DNA from: Caldilineaceae bacterium
Lineage (GTDB): Bacteria > Chloroflexota > Anaerolineae > Caldilineales > Caldilineaceae
DNA: 64,000 nucleotides
Assembly (NCBI GenBank): GCA_011523365.1
Contig: WTGY01000109.1
Span: 1-64,000, forward strand
Direction: 5' to 3'
Shown here: piece after piece, positions 54,716 through 62,914 of the stretch
Layout of the letters: each line of letters begins with the position of its first letter
Position numbering within the stretch: the stretch's first letter is position 1
Position numbers and translations under genes: made by a program
The notes under the pieces: model-generated
The model's database searches: none
What the model was told of the DNA's origin: nothing
The model's input: only the letters and a program-made list of their open reading frames with translations

Positions 54716-55854
54716 CAGCCTTCACGGTAGAGTTCACGCATGATGATCATCTGTTGGATCTGGGTCGTCCCTTCGTATATCTGGTAGATCTTGGCGTCAC
54801 GCATCAGCTTTTCGACAGGGAACTCCTTGCTGTAACCGTTGCCACCGAAGACCTGGACGGCGTCTGTTGCATTCTTCATGGCCGCCTCTGCGCAGTAGGC
54901 CTTAGCCATGGCAGCTGACATCGTATTGCGAACGCCCTGGTCGACATCCCAAGCAGCCTTGTAGGCAAGGTGGCGTCCAGCCTCTACCCTGATTGCCATG
55001 TCCGCCAGCATGAAGCCAACACCCTGAAAGTGGGAGATGGGCTGACCAAACGCGGTGCGCTCACCTGCGTAGGCAACTGCTTCGTCCAGCGCCCGCCGTG
55101 CTACGCCGATGGCTGCGGTTGCCACGCCGGGTCTGCTCTTGTCGAACGCCTTCATTGCGATTCGGAATCCTTCCCCTTCTTCTCCCAGCCGGTTGCATGC
55201 GGGGACCTCGACGTTTTCGAAGAAGACCTGGCAGGCCTGGGCGGCGTGCTGGCCCATCTTCGCGAGGGGTGTGCTCGTGCTCACACCGGGCCAGTCCCTT
55301 TCGACCAGGAAGCAACTGATGCCGCTATGGCCGGCGTCCGGGTCCGTTTTTGCGAATACCGAGAAAAGGCTGGCGACGGGGCCGTCGGTGATCCAGGTCT
55401 TGGATCCGTTCAAGGCGTAGGTATCGTTACGCCGTAAGGCAGTGGACTTGATTCCGGCGACATCCGACCCTGCGTCCGGCTCCGTCACGCAGTAGGCAGC
55501 AACTTTGCCGTCATCCGCAATCCAGGGCAGGTAGCGGCGCTTCTGCTCGTCAGATCCTGCGATGAGCAGAGGCAACGTGGCAAGTTGATTCAACATTAGG
55601 GCCGTTTGGATTCCCGAGCACCCATAGGCCATCGACTCGGCGATTACGCACTCCTCAAGTGCGGTTGCGCCCATGCCCCCGTATTCCTCAGGAATGTTTA
55701 GATTGACGAGGCCAACCTCGCGCGCCTTATGAAATATTTCCCACGGCCATTCTTCACTTTGATCATAGTGCTCCGCGCGGGGGATGATTTCACGACGCGT
55801 GAAGTCCATCGCCAGTTCCTGCAGCATCTTGACGTCTTCAGGAAGTTCGTACAT
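54715..55854 (-). CDS. Acyl-CoA dehydrogenase
   Basis: The 379-residue flavoenzyme has EYGGMGATALEECV, the substrate loop CVTEPDAGSDVAG, the flavin segment ERTAFGQPISHFQGVGFMLADM, and the C-terminal YEGTTQIQQMII, with the usual catalytic Glu. It oxidises a saturated acyl-CoA to an enoyl-CoA in fatty-acid or branched-chain breakdown. The chain length is not readable. It is transcribed away from the SIS gene and stands alone. Confidence 0.93.
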   Translation of the reverse strand: MYELPEDVKMLQELAMDFTRREIIPRAEHYDQSEEWPWEIFHKAREVGLVNLNIPEEYGGMGATALEECVIAESMAYGCSGIQTALMLNQLATLPLLIAGSDEQKRRYLPWIADDGKVAAYCVTEPDAGSDVAGIKSTALRRNDTYALNGSKTWITDGPVASLFSVFAKTDPDAGHSGISCFLVERDWPGVSTSTPLAKMGQHAAQACQVFFENVEVPACNRLGEEGEGFRIAMKAFDKSRPGVATAAIGVARRALDEAVAYAGERTAFGQPISHFQGVGFMLADMAIRVEAGRHLAYKAAWDVDQGVRNTMSAAMAKAYCAEAAMKNATDAVQVFGGNGYSKEFPVEKLMRDAKIYQIYEGTTQIQQMIIMRELYREG

Positions 55855-55907
55855 TGCATTTGTCCTTATCTATTTCAAGAGGCCGAAGGTGTAATCTTCG
55901 GCGCAGG

Positions 55908-55916
55908 TGTTATACT
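55908..55916 (+). promoter_or_regulatory. Extended -10 promoter for the SIS gene
   Basis: TGTTATACT fits TGn plus TATACT; the predicted start near 55923 gives a 34-base leader before the ATG at 55957. Confidence 0.5.
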
Positions 55917-55956
55917 CTTACGGACACAAGCATACTCTAGCTTGAAAGGACTCACG

Positions 55957-57003
55957 ATGGGGTCAGAATCCATACTTTTCCAGGAAATCCACCAGCAACC
56001 GGATGTCGTTGAACGGTTTGCACAGGAGGAGCAGGGCCGCGTGAAGGAACTCGCTGCCCGCATCCAGGAGGCCGACATTCGCCAAGTGGTCGTGGCGGCA
56101 CGGGGTACAAGCGACAATGCGGCGCGTTACGCCCAGTATCTACTGGGGGCAAACAACCGGCTGCCCGTGATGCTGACGACGCCGAGCCTCTTCACGCTCT
56201 ATCAGCAACCTCCGCTCTTCGCCCCCGACACGCTTGTTTTGGGGATCAGCCAGAGCGGACAAAGCCCTGACGTGGTTAGCGTACTGGCGGAGGGAAGGCG
56301 GCAAGGCTGCGTTACCGCCGCAATCACCAACTCCACGGGCTCACCTCTGGCGGAACAGGCCGATCACCTGGTTAGTCTGGGGGCAGGCGAAGAACGGTCG
56401 ATTGCGGCGACAAAGACGTACACTGCCCAGCTCTATGCCGTCGGGCTTCTTTCAGCCCACCTGGCTGAGGACGCGGACGGGGTGGCGATTCTGGAGAAGA
56501 CGTCGGATCTGATGCGACAGACTCTTTCCATGAACATTGAAGTAGAACGACTGGCAGAACGCTACCGTTACGTACGCAACTGCGTTGTAGTAGGTCGGGG
56601 ATTCAACTACTCCACCGCCTTTGAGATTGCGCTGAAGATCAAGGAGCTTACCTATACGCTAGCTGAACCATACAGCACTGCAGACTTTCTGCATGGTCCA
56701 TTGAGCCTGATCGAGCCGGCCTTTCCGGTCTTTGTGGTTGCTCCCACCGGTGTGCTTATGCCGGACCTGGAACGCTTTGTCCGGCAGCTGCGAAAAATGG
56801 ATGCCGAACTGCTCTGCGTTAGTAATGACCCGACGATCCTGAATCTGGGTCGCACCCAGTTTCCATTCCCTTCGGCGCCCGAGTGGCTGTCACCGTTACT
56901 TGCTATCATTCCGGGTCAGTTATTTGCTTTGTTCCTGGCATCGGCCCGTGACTTCGACCCGGACCGTCCCAGGACCATCAAGAAAGTGACCGAAACTCTC
57001 TAG
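55957..57003 (+). CDS. Double SIS-domain sugar isomerase/deaminase-like protein
   Basis: The 348-residue protein has two SIS domains: VVAARGTSDNAARYAQYLL then GISQSGQSPDVVSVLAEGRRQG, with EERSIAATKTYTAQL, all as in the isomerase half of GlmS. It lacks the glutaminase domain, so ammonia would have to come from elsewhere, or it acts as a glucosamine-6-phosphate or related sugar-phosphate deaminase. GAAAGGA precedes the ATG; the longer frame from 55729 overlaps the divergent gene and is rejected. Confidence 0.88.
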   Translation: MGSESILFQEIHQQPDVVERFAQEEQGRVKELAARIQEADIRQVVVAARGTSDNAARYAQYLLGANNRLPVMLTTPSLFTLYQQPPLFAPDTLVLGISQSGQSPDVVSVLAEGRRQGCVTAAITNSTGSPLAEQADHLVSLGAGEERSIAATKTYTAQLYAVGLLSAHLAEDADGVAILEKTSDLMRQTLSMNIEVERLAERYRYVRNCVVVGRGFNYSTAFEIALKIKELTYTLAEPYSTADFLHGPLSLIEPAFPVFVVAPTGVLMPDLERFVRQLRKMDAELLCVSNDPTILNLGRTQFPFPSAPEWLSPLLAIIPGQLFALFLASARDFDPDRPRTIKKVTETL

Positions 57004-57089
57004 GCCAGTTCTTAAGGTCTTGGAATTCAGATGGAACCTATAGACTCAGGTACGTCTAAATCCTGTTCGCACATAGTCCCAGAATAGCA

Positions 57090-57124
57090 ATAGAGCAGGT
57101 GTAGAAGCTCTACACCCGCTCTAT
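57090..57124. terminator. 16-bp hairpin between convergent genes
   Basis: ATAGAGCAGGTGTAGA and TCTACACCCGCTCTAT pair at 15 of 16 positions around AGC, between the SIS gene and the lipoprotein gene. It could end both transcripts; it has no T-run. Confidence 0.7.
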
Positions 57125-57188
57125 CGAGAGCAGCAGGACCAAGAAAGTCTTCCTAACCGCCCCAGTTGGTTTAGGCTTGCAGCCAGAC

Positions 57189-58247
57189 TCAGTTACCCAT
57201 CTCAGAACCCGGCAGATAGATCGTGATATTGGCGCTGGTCGCCTGGATAATGGGAAGCAGATTCTCCACAAGAGACAGAACCGAGTCCATATCGGCGCCG
57301 GGTACGAGTGCCGATACGGTGTCGAAGACGCCCAATTGCTTAGAGAGGGCAAGAACATTCTGCACTTCTCCGCTCCCCCAAGAAAGATACGGGAGACCGA
57401 TGCCATTCAGGGAGATGTGAATGCCGTCGGGGTCGGTGGTAAGTGTCACCGTGTATATGCCGGAATCGGTCAGGCCGCTGATCAGATCAGGCGGAAGGCG
57501 CAGTGCGTAAAATGGCGTACTGGTCAAAACCGTCCAATCCAAGTCGGACAGTTCCCCCAAGGTCCAACTGCCATCGGCGTGATACAGGATGGGTATATCG
57601 ATCGTAGGCAGTGCTCCACCAAGAGTCTCCAGGACTTGCTGCTGCAGCATTCGCGCCATAGTGACTTCTGCACTCTCTTCGACTCCGCTAAGGGGAATCA
57701 CATCAACCCCTTCCTGGACAGGGAATCTGAGCACTACGCCAAGGTTGAAGTTCCGGACCAGTGGCAGCACCTTGTTGAGCGCGGGGACGCCCAAGCCCAA
57801 AGCGGACACGGCCTCGCCGGTTGCAGCCAGCGATTCTTCTTCCCATACCAGCGAGGGAATCCGCTGTCCATTGGCGAAGAGCAGAATCCCTTCGTCCCCG
57901 TTGGCTACGCGCAAGTGCTGGAGGTTGGAGGCTGTAAAGTGCTGCACCCAAATCGAAGGCAATGACAGCCCGTACAGTATGGTGGCAAGCCCCAACCTGA
58001 CGCCTGGTTCAGGCACGTAAAGCATACCCGGAGGCTGCTCTACATTGCCGACAATCATGTGTGATAGCTCGCCGATGGAGGCTGCGCCGTCTGAAGCGTA
58101 GTCAATCACGATTGGCGGCAGGTCGATGTAGAATTCATCCGGCCCTCTCTCGACCATAGAACCAGCGTCGATTCTGGCCGTGCAACCTGAAAAAGCGATC
58201 GCGACGACTAGTAAGGGCACAGCCCAAAACGTGACGCGTTTCTGCAT
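57189..58247 (-). CDS. Lipoprotein of unknown function
   Basis: The 352-residue protein starts MQKRVTFWAVPLLVV and has a lipobox at AFSGCT, so it is anchored outside. The body has repeated strand and helix segments (two parts with similar LPSLVW/LPYLSW turns), with no domain I recognise. AGGAGG just before the ATG at 58247 fixes the start; an earlier ATG at 58295 is rejected. A strong hairpin follows the end. Confidence 0.75.
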   Translation of the reverse strand: MQKRVTFWAVPLLVVAIAFSGCTARIDAGSMVERGPDEFYIDLPPIVIDYASDGAASIGELSHMIVGNVEQPPGMLYVPEPGVRLGLATILYGLSLPSIWVQHFTASNLQHLRVANGDEGILLFANGQRIPSLVWEEESLAATGEAVSALGLGVPALNKVLPLVRNFNLGVVLRFPVQEGVDVIPLSGVEESAEVTMARMLQQQVLETLGGALPTIDIPILYHADGSWTLGELSDLDWTVLTSTPFYALRLPPDLISGLTDSGIYTVTLTTDPDGIHISLNGIGLPYLSWGSGEVQNVLALSKQLGVFDTVSALVPGADMDSVLSLVENLLPIIQATSANITIYLPGSEMGN

Positions 58248-58902
58248 TCGAGGCCTCCTGGCAATTAGCGTAGATCTCGACAATTGAGAATCCAATAATT
58301 GTGTATACTTCTCTTCGCTGTCTTGGTTCAGGCTGCGTTATTTCAACCCTTTTCGGGCTGCTAAGTTTCCGGCCTGAGTCATGCCGGCCGGTCGAAGAAA
58401 TCAACTGTAAATTGGCCCGGGCCCGATTACACCTGTCCGGGTTAGTCAATCCCATTCGGGGTACCGATTAGCCTTCTCCAACCGCGCCCGACCGGAGCCC
58501 AAACTGTGAACCGATAGGCCGTTGTGTATTCTACATCCCATTAAAGTGCGTGTCAATTTGACTTTGAGAGGGCCCTCCTTCGAAATGCTTGCGTTAGTGC
58601 TCCGAATTCATAACGACTAATATGCTTCAGGTGGTAAACCCGGAGCTAACCAACACCACGTGTGCCTGCATTGTGGCCCCGTTGCAGGTTTCTGCGTATC
58701 TGAAAGGCCGACGCTTTGCCGCCTGCCCTTGTCGATCTTGCTCATCAGTGACTATAATCGTGAAAAGAGGCTTCCTGGACACGTTTTTGGGGGAACCTGA
58801 CCCGCGTTACTCCAGAATTGTGTGCAGCCAGATGCTGTTCCGCGTGGAGACGAGGCCGGATTGGTAGAATCAAGAGATGCGCCGGTTTCCGAACCGGAAA
58901 GT
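58248..58902. other. 655-bp intergenic stretch
   Basis: Apart from the dyad at 58280-58302 I find no gene or known RNA. A short frame at 58622 has no clear ribosome site. Confidence 0.5.
58280..58302. promoter_or_regulatory. ACAATT/AATTGT inverted repeat before the lipoprotein
   Basis: ACAATT and AATTGT form a perfect 6-bp dyad with an 11-base gap, just upstream of the lipoprotein gene; a candidate binding site. Confidence 0.35.
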
Positions 58903-59892
58903 ATGGAAAACTCAGAAAAGGGCCTGGCTCAACGGCAGGGGCCTTCCCCGGGCGCTTCATCAGAACGGGGACGATCGGCCCCCTTGTTGACCGCGGCCGG
59001 TGACCTTGTGCTTCTGCTGACCGGCGGCGGAAAACGTCACTTGCTGCGTCTTCAGCCAGGGCGTTCGTTCCACTCCAATCTTGGAAAGATCCAGCATGAC
59101 GATCTGATTGACCTTCCCTACGGTACAACTGTTTACAGTCATCTGGGTCACGCCATGCTGCTGCTGGAACCGTCTCTGGACGACCGGATGACGCGGATCA
59201 AGAGGAACACGCAGATCATCTTTCCTCAAGATGCGGCCATGGTCGTGCGCCGATTGAACCTACGGGCCGGCAGTCGTGTGATCGAAGCCGGCACCGGCAG
59301 CGGAGCTCTCACTATCTCCCTGGCATGGGCAGTTGCCCCAACCGGTCGCGTGTTTTCGTATGAAATCAGGGATGACCATCTTCAGGTTGCACGCAACAAC
59401 CTGGAGAAGATGGGTCTGCTGCAGTATGTGGACTTGCATTCGGCCTCAATCCTCGAAGGTTTCAGACAGACAAACGCAGATGCCCTGGTTTTGGACCTAC
59501 GTACACCATGGATCTTCCTGGAGCAGGCCCGTCAAGCCCTTCGCCCCGGAGGCTTCTTTGTCGGCCTGGTACCCACTACGAACCAGGTCTGCGATCTATT
59601 GCGCGGACTGGAAAGGTCGGGATTTGCCGACATCATCGTAGAAGAGGTTTTCGTTCGCGGCTACAAGCCGGTTCCGGATCGCCTGCGTCCCGACGACACG
59701 ATGGTTGGCCACACCGTGTTCCTTACCTCGGCGCGTCCGGTCGTTGATCCGGAGGACAGTGGAAGGTGGCTTTCCGAGGAGCGCAAGCGCTACGCGGCCC
59801 GCAAAATCCTGGAAGAACGGATAGCGGAAGAGGAGACGAGGCGGGGGTCGCAGCCAGCAGGGAAGCGCGTAACCCATCCCAAGCTGCCCTGA
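58903..59892 (+). CDS. trmI: tRNA (adenine-58-N1)-methyltransferase, TrmI-type
   Basis: The 329-residue enzyme methylates adenine 58 in the T loop of tRNA. It has the TrmI motif VIEAGTGSGALTISLAWAVAP, then SYEIRDDHLQVARNNL and the active-site VLDLRTPW. The N-terminal small domain begins near GDLVLLLTGG. A 30-residue tail precedes it. The start is uncertain: GTG 58822 and ATG 58903 both lack a strong ribosome site. Confidence 0.9.
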   Translation: MENSEKGLAQRQGPSPGASSERGRSAPLLTAAGDLVLLLTGGGKRHLLRLQPGRSFHSNLGKIQHDDLIDLPYGTTVYSHLGHAMLLLEPSLDDRMTRIKRNTQIIFPQDAAMVVRRLNLRAGSRVIEAGTGSGALTISLAWAVAPTGRVFSYEIRDDHLQVARNNLEKMGLLQYVDLHSASILEGFRQTNADALVLDLRTPWIFLEQARQALRPGGFFVGLVPTTNQVCDLLRGLERSGFADIIVEEVFVRGYKPVPDRLRPDDTMVGHTVFLTSARPVVDPEDSGRWLSEERKRYAARKILEERIAEEETRRGSQPAGKRVTHPKLP

Positions 59893-60076
59893 ACTGTAGC
59901 AATACGTAGCGGCACTTGCGACACCAGTGGCCTGACTTGAAGTCCTCTGGTAGCCACTAAGCCATGTTCCGTGTGTGTTCAGTCTGGGCGGATTGTACCG
60001 TCAGTATTTCTGTAGCAGGGTTGCGATGGTCATAGCGGTGAATGTTGGGCATGTATGGGAGTATCCTTGCCTGCGC

Positions 60077-60099
60077 TGGCACATACTGGGAATGTGCCA
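60077..60099 (+). repeat. TGGCACAT hairpin
   Basis: TGGCACAT and ATGTGCCA pair perfectly with a 7-base loop; outer CC and GG add weak pairs. No T-run. Confidence 0.4.
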
Positions 60100-60177
60100 A
60101 GGCGGGAGGGAGGTGTGAAGCCCGGCCGCCGCGAGACGACAACTTGGAACTAACCACACGCTCGCTACGGCGCGGAC

Positions 60178-60242
60178 AGGAGAGGGGGCGTTGCGGGGGC
60201 GGAGCCCCCGCACAAGGGAGGGCCGAATAGGCCCGACCGCCC
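60178..60242 (+). repeat. 65-bp structured repeat, copy 3
   Basis: This full copy has GCGGGGGC/GCCCCCGC around GGA, GGGCC/GGCCC around GAATA, and an outer GGGCG/CGCCC stem. It matches copy 1 over the shared part and beyond. Confidence 0.8.
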
Positions 60243-60373
60243 AAAACTGCAATGGTCAGTTGTCAGAGAGAGCGTTTCCCCTACCCCGGTGTTGCTCGCG
60301 GAATGGAAATGGCTTAGTCGTTGCGTCCGTAGTTCAACCCTTGTTCTACCCAAAACCACAGGAAAGCTTCGCT

Positions 60374-61564
60374 ATGGTCCAAGCAGACGGTTCCCCGACT
60401 CACTTTGAGTACCACGGCAATATACACATGCACACGACCCATAGCGATGGATTCGGTTCCTTTGAGGACCTGGTCGACGGGGCCGTGAAGGGCGGGTTGG
60501 ACTTTGTTTATGTCACCGACCACAACGTCCTGGTTCGTGAGCAGGAGGAAGGTTACCGGCGCGGCGTCCTGACTCTTGTGGGTCAGGAGGTGCACGACAC
60601 GCAGCGAGAGCCTCCTGGAAACCACCTGCTCTGCCTTGGTGTGGAGTCCGACGTAAGCAGCCACGCTTCTGATCCTCAGCAACTCATTGAGGCCGTCAAC
60701 CGACAGAATGGTCTGACGTTTCTCGCCCACCCAATCGAAGAGCGGACCGAGCTCTTTTCCAAGTGCTATCCGTGGCATAGTTGGGAAGTTACCGATTTCC
60801 ATGGCGTGGAGCTGTGGAACTACCTCTCCGGGTTCCGCGGGTTCACGACCAGCTACCTGAGGGCGGTGATGGTTGGATTCTTCCCGCGGCTTTTCGCAGC
60901 CGGACCGTTGCCGGAAATGCTGGCAAAGTGGGACGCACTTACTCAGGAGAGACCGGTCGTTGCGCTCGGCGGAACCGACGTCCATGCCATCAAGTACCGC
61001 CTTGGGCCGATAAGCCGTCGCTTTCTCAGCTACGAAGAGAGTGCCAAGGCGCTGAACACGCACATTCTGACCCACACACCTTTGCTTGGCCCAACGTCAG
61101 ATGACTCCCTTGACTTTGGTGACCCAAACACGCTGCACGACCGCAATGTTGTCCTGGAGGCGCTGCGACAAGGACACTGCTGGCTAGGGTACGACCTGGT
61201 AGGATCTACGGAGCAGTTTCGCTTCTGGGCTGAAGGCGAGCGAATTGAGGAGGGAGAGGTTGCCGGTCGGCCAGCGGCGGCTCGGTCAGGCAGTACTGAG
61301 GCATTGGGAGTGATGGGCGACTCGGTCAGTCTTGCCGAAGGGAGTTCTGTGAATTTGAAGGTACGGAGCCCAGAGGTAGCAGACATCCGCATTCTGCGCA
61401 ATGGGCGAATCGTTACACAGGGAAACGCCGAGACTCTCACCTACCAGGCTCGCGACGCAGGAGTCTACCGGGTTGAGGTATGGAAGCAACGATGGGGCAA
61501 GCCGCGTGGGTGGATATTCAGCAATCCGATTTACGTCAACAGCGATCTGCCTGGCGCAGGTTGA
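60374..61564 (+). CDS. PHP-domain metallophosphoesterase-like protein
   Basis: The 396-residue protein has the PHP motifs HMHTTHSDG, VTDHN, a later LAHP and GGTDVHA, whose His and Asp residues bind three metals. PHP proteins hydrolyse phosphoesters such as histidinol phosphate or act as DNA polymerase exonucleases; here the long C-terminal part (about 270-396) is beta-rich, with no clear family. AGGAAAG lies before the ATG at 60374; a longer frame from 60191 runs through repeat copy 3 and is rejected. Confidence 0.85.
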   Translation: MVQADGSPTHFEYHGNIHMHTTHSDGFGSFEDLVDGAVKGGLDFVYVTDHNVLVREQEEGYRRGVLTLVGQEVHDTQREPPGNHLLCLGVESDVSSHASDPQQLIEAVNRQNGLTFLAHPIEERTELFSKCYPWHSWEVTDFHGVELWNYLSGFRGFTTSYLRAVMVGFFPRLFAAGPLPEMLAKWDALTQERPVVALGGTDVHAIKYRLGPISRRFLSYEESAKALNTHILTHTPLLGPTSDDSLDFGDPNTLHDRNVVLEALRQGHCWLGYDLVGSTEQFRFWAEGERIEEGEVAGRPAAARSGSTEALGVMGDSVSLAEGSSVNLKVRSPEVADIRILRNGRIVTQGNAETLTYQARDAGVYRVEVWKQRWGKPRGWIFSNPIYVNSDLPGAG

Positions 61565-61642
61565 TTGAGACCTGTCGGCAAGGCTGTAGCAGTCCGTGTG
61601 TCCTCCACTGTTGGCGGATTCCACAGTGTCAAGAGGGGTCCT

Positions 61643-62605
61643 TCAGCTTGTGGAAATGCGGGCCGGCCAGTTTTCCAGTTCGGCGCTCAGAAGGGCGAGC
61701 ACGGTATCTTCTGCCAACTGTGGGTAGCGCAGCGAGTGTTTTTGCGCGAGTTGAGGGGCATACCAGCGATAGAGGACGACAAGGGCGACCGCCTGCCCAA
61801 CCCACGTAGCGCCGTCACCTACTCTCTTCTGGCGGCCCGACGGTCGCAGGCCCATGCTCCTCTCGAAAGCCTCGCGTTGGGCCGGTCCCAGGAACTGGTT
61901 GATGCGAGGGTTTGTATGAGGAAGGCTGCCTCCGTTCAAAGTCACAACCAAGTCAATCAGTAGCGCCTGCATCTCAGTCAGCAGCATGTGAGCTGCAAGC
62001 TGTTCCTGACGCCCCACGACCGCCGGCAGCCGCGCCAACAGCAGCCAGAAGCGCCTTAGTTGCGATTCAATCAACCGAGAGTCTGGAGTCCAGTTCGTCT
62101 GTTGTTTGCTGGTCAAGGACGTTTTGTTGGCGCAGTCCATGTGTTCCGCAACATATAGGAGGCGTGTAGCGCCCCCGGGCCTCTTGATGCTCTCGTCCCT
62201 GGCTAACAGCGTCCAGGAGAGCTCAAAGAGAACGACGGCCGGCCCGGTGTCGTCCGGTGAAACGACTCCCGATGGCGTCCCAGCCGTGATGCCACGAAGG
62301 GAGCCTCCTCTTGCCGAGTCGCAAATCTGTTCAATTAATACGTTTACTTCCTCCAGCGTTTCTTGAATCGTATCCAGACAGTTGTGGAAAGGTCTTGACG
62401 AGGCTGCCCTCTTGCTGCCATTCTGATCCCAAAGGAGATGCAGGTCGACGCTGCTCCATCGATCGGCGTCACCACGCGCGAGGGACCCTTTCAGCCAAAT
62501 CACTGTGGACTGCTCAAAAGCAGCCAGACGAGGAACCAGGGCCTGCAAAAGCGCACGATGCCTGGGAAGTTCGGTTAATGGAGTGAATTCAAAGTCAAAT
62601 CGCAT
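61643..62605 (-). CDS. Nucleotidyltransferase-fold paralogue with lost aspartate
   Basis: The 320-residue protein resembles the one at 21030-21959: same order, GSLARGD motif near residues 40-46, and a similar helical C-terminal domain (LRRFWLLLARLPAVV). The metal motif, SDID in the other protein, is here SSVD, so the first aspartate is Ser52 and only Asp54 remains. It may be inactive or bind without catalysis. It converges with the PHP gene. Confidence 0.65.
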   Translation of the reverse strand: MRFDFEFTPLTELPRHRALLQALVPRLAAFEQSTVIWLKGSLARGDADRWSSVDLHLLWDQNGSKRAASSRPFHNCLDTIQETLEEVNVLIEQICDSARGGSLRGITAGTPSGVVSPDDTGPAVVLFELSWTLLARDESIKRPGGATRLLYVAEHMDCANKTSLTSKQQTNWTPDSRLIESQLRRFWLLLARLPAVVGRQEQLAAHMLLTEMQALLIDLVVTLNGGSLPHTNPRINQFLGPAQREAFERSMGLRPSGRQKRVGDGATWVGQAVALVVLYRWYAPQLAQKHSLRYPQLAEDTVLALLSAELENWPARISTS

Positions 62606-62914
62606 GGGAATTGAAGCAGATGTCAGGTTGAGCCGGGCTAAAGTATAGCATGGCCCCGGATCTCATTCCGAACGTCTCACCATACCTCTCTAACCGGCCC
62701 GCCCAGGTTTGCTTCTTTCTGGCCGTGAACGGGATTGCAGGGCCCTGTATTACTCCGCACGCGGAGAGACGCGCCGAATGAGGGGAGTTCTGTTATAATT
62801 GCCAGCATGGGCGCAGGGGCATTGATTCTCGCGGCTTGAGGGTACAGTCTGTTTCATCTACCCCAAGAGGCAGACACCCCGCCGACGGGCCCTCCTAATC
62901 GACAAGGAACAGTC
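62606..62914. other. Intergenic stretch before UPF0182 gene
   Basis: Contains the promoter at 62791-62799; otherwise nothing seen. Confidence 0.5.
62791..62799 (+). promoter_or_regulatory. Consensus extended -10 promoter for UPF0182 gene
   Basis: TGTTATAAT is a perfect TGn plus TATAAT. Start near 62806, leader of about 110 bases. Confidence 0.6.

Larger units (their letters stand above)
59893..60373. other. 480-bp intergenic stretch with hairpins and repeat copy 3
   Basis: It contains an AGTGGC/GCCACT stem near 59925-59957, the hairpin at 60077-60099 and the 65-bp repeat. No gene is seen. Confidence 0.5.

Noticed and set aside
58622..58867. 81-codon frame before trmI
   Set aside because: No ribosome site, cysteine-rich random composition, and it overlaps the possible trmI start.
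60191..60373. Longer N-terminus for the PHP gene
   Set aside because: The extra part reads through repeat copy 3 and has no ribosome site; the ATG at 60374 has one.
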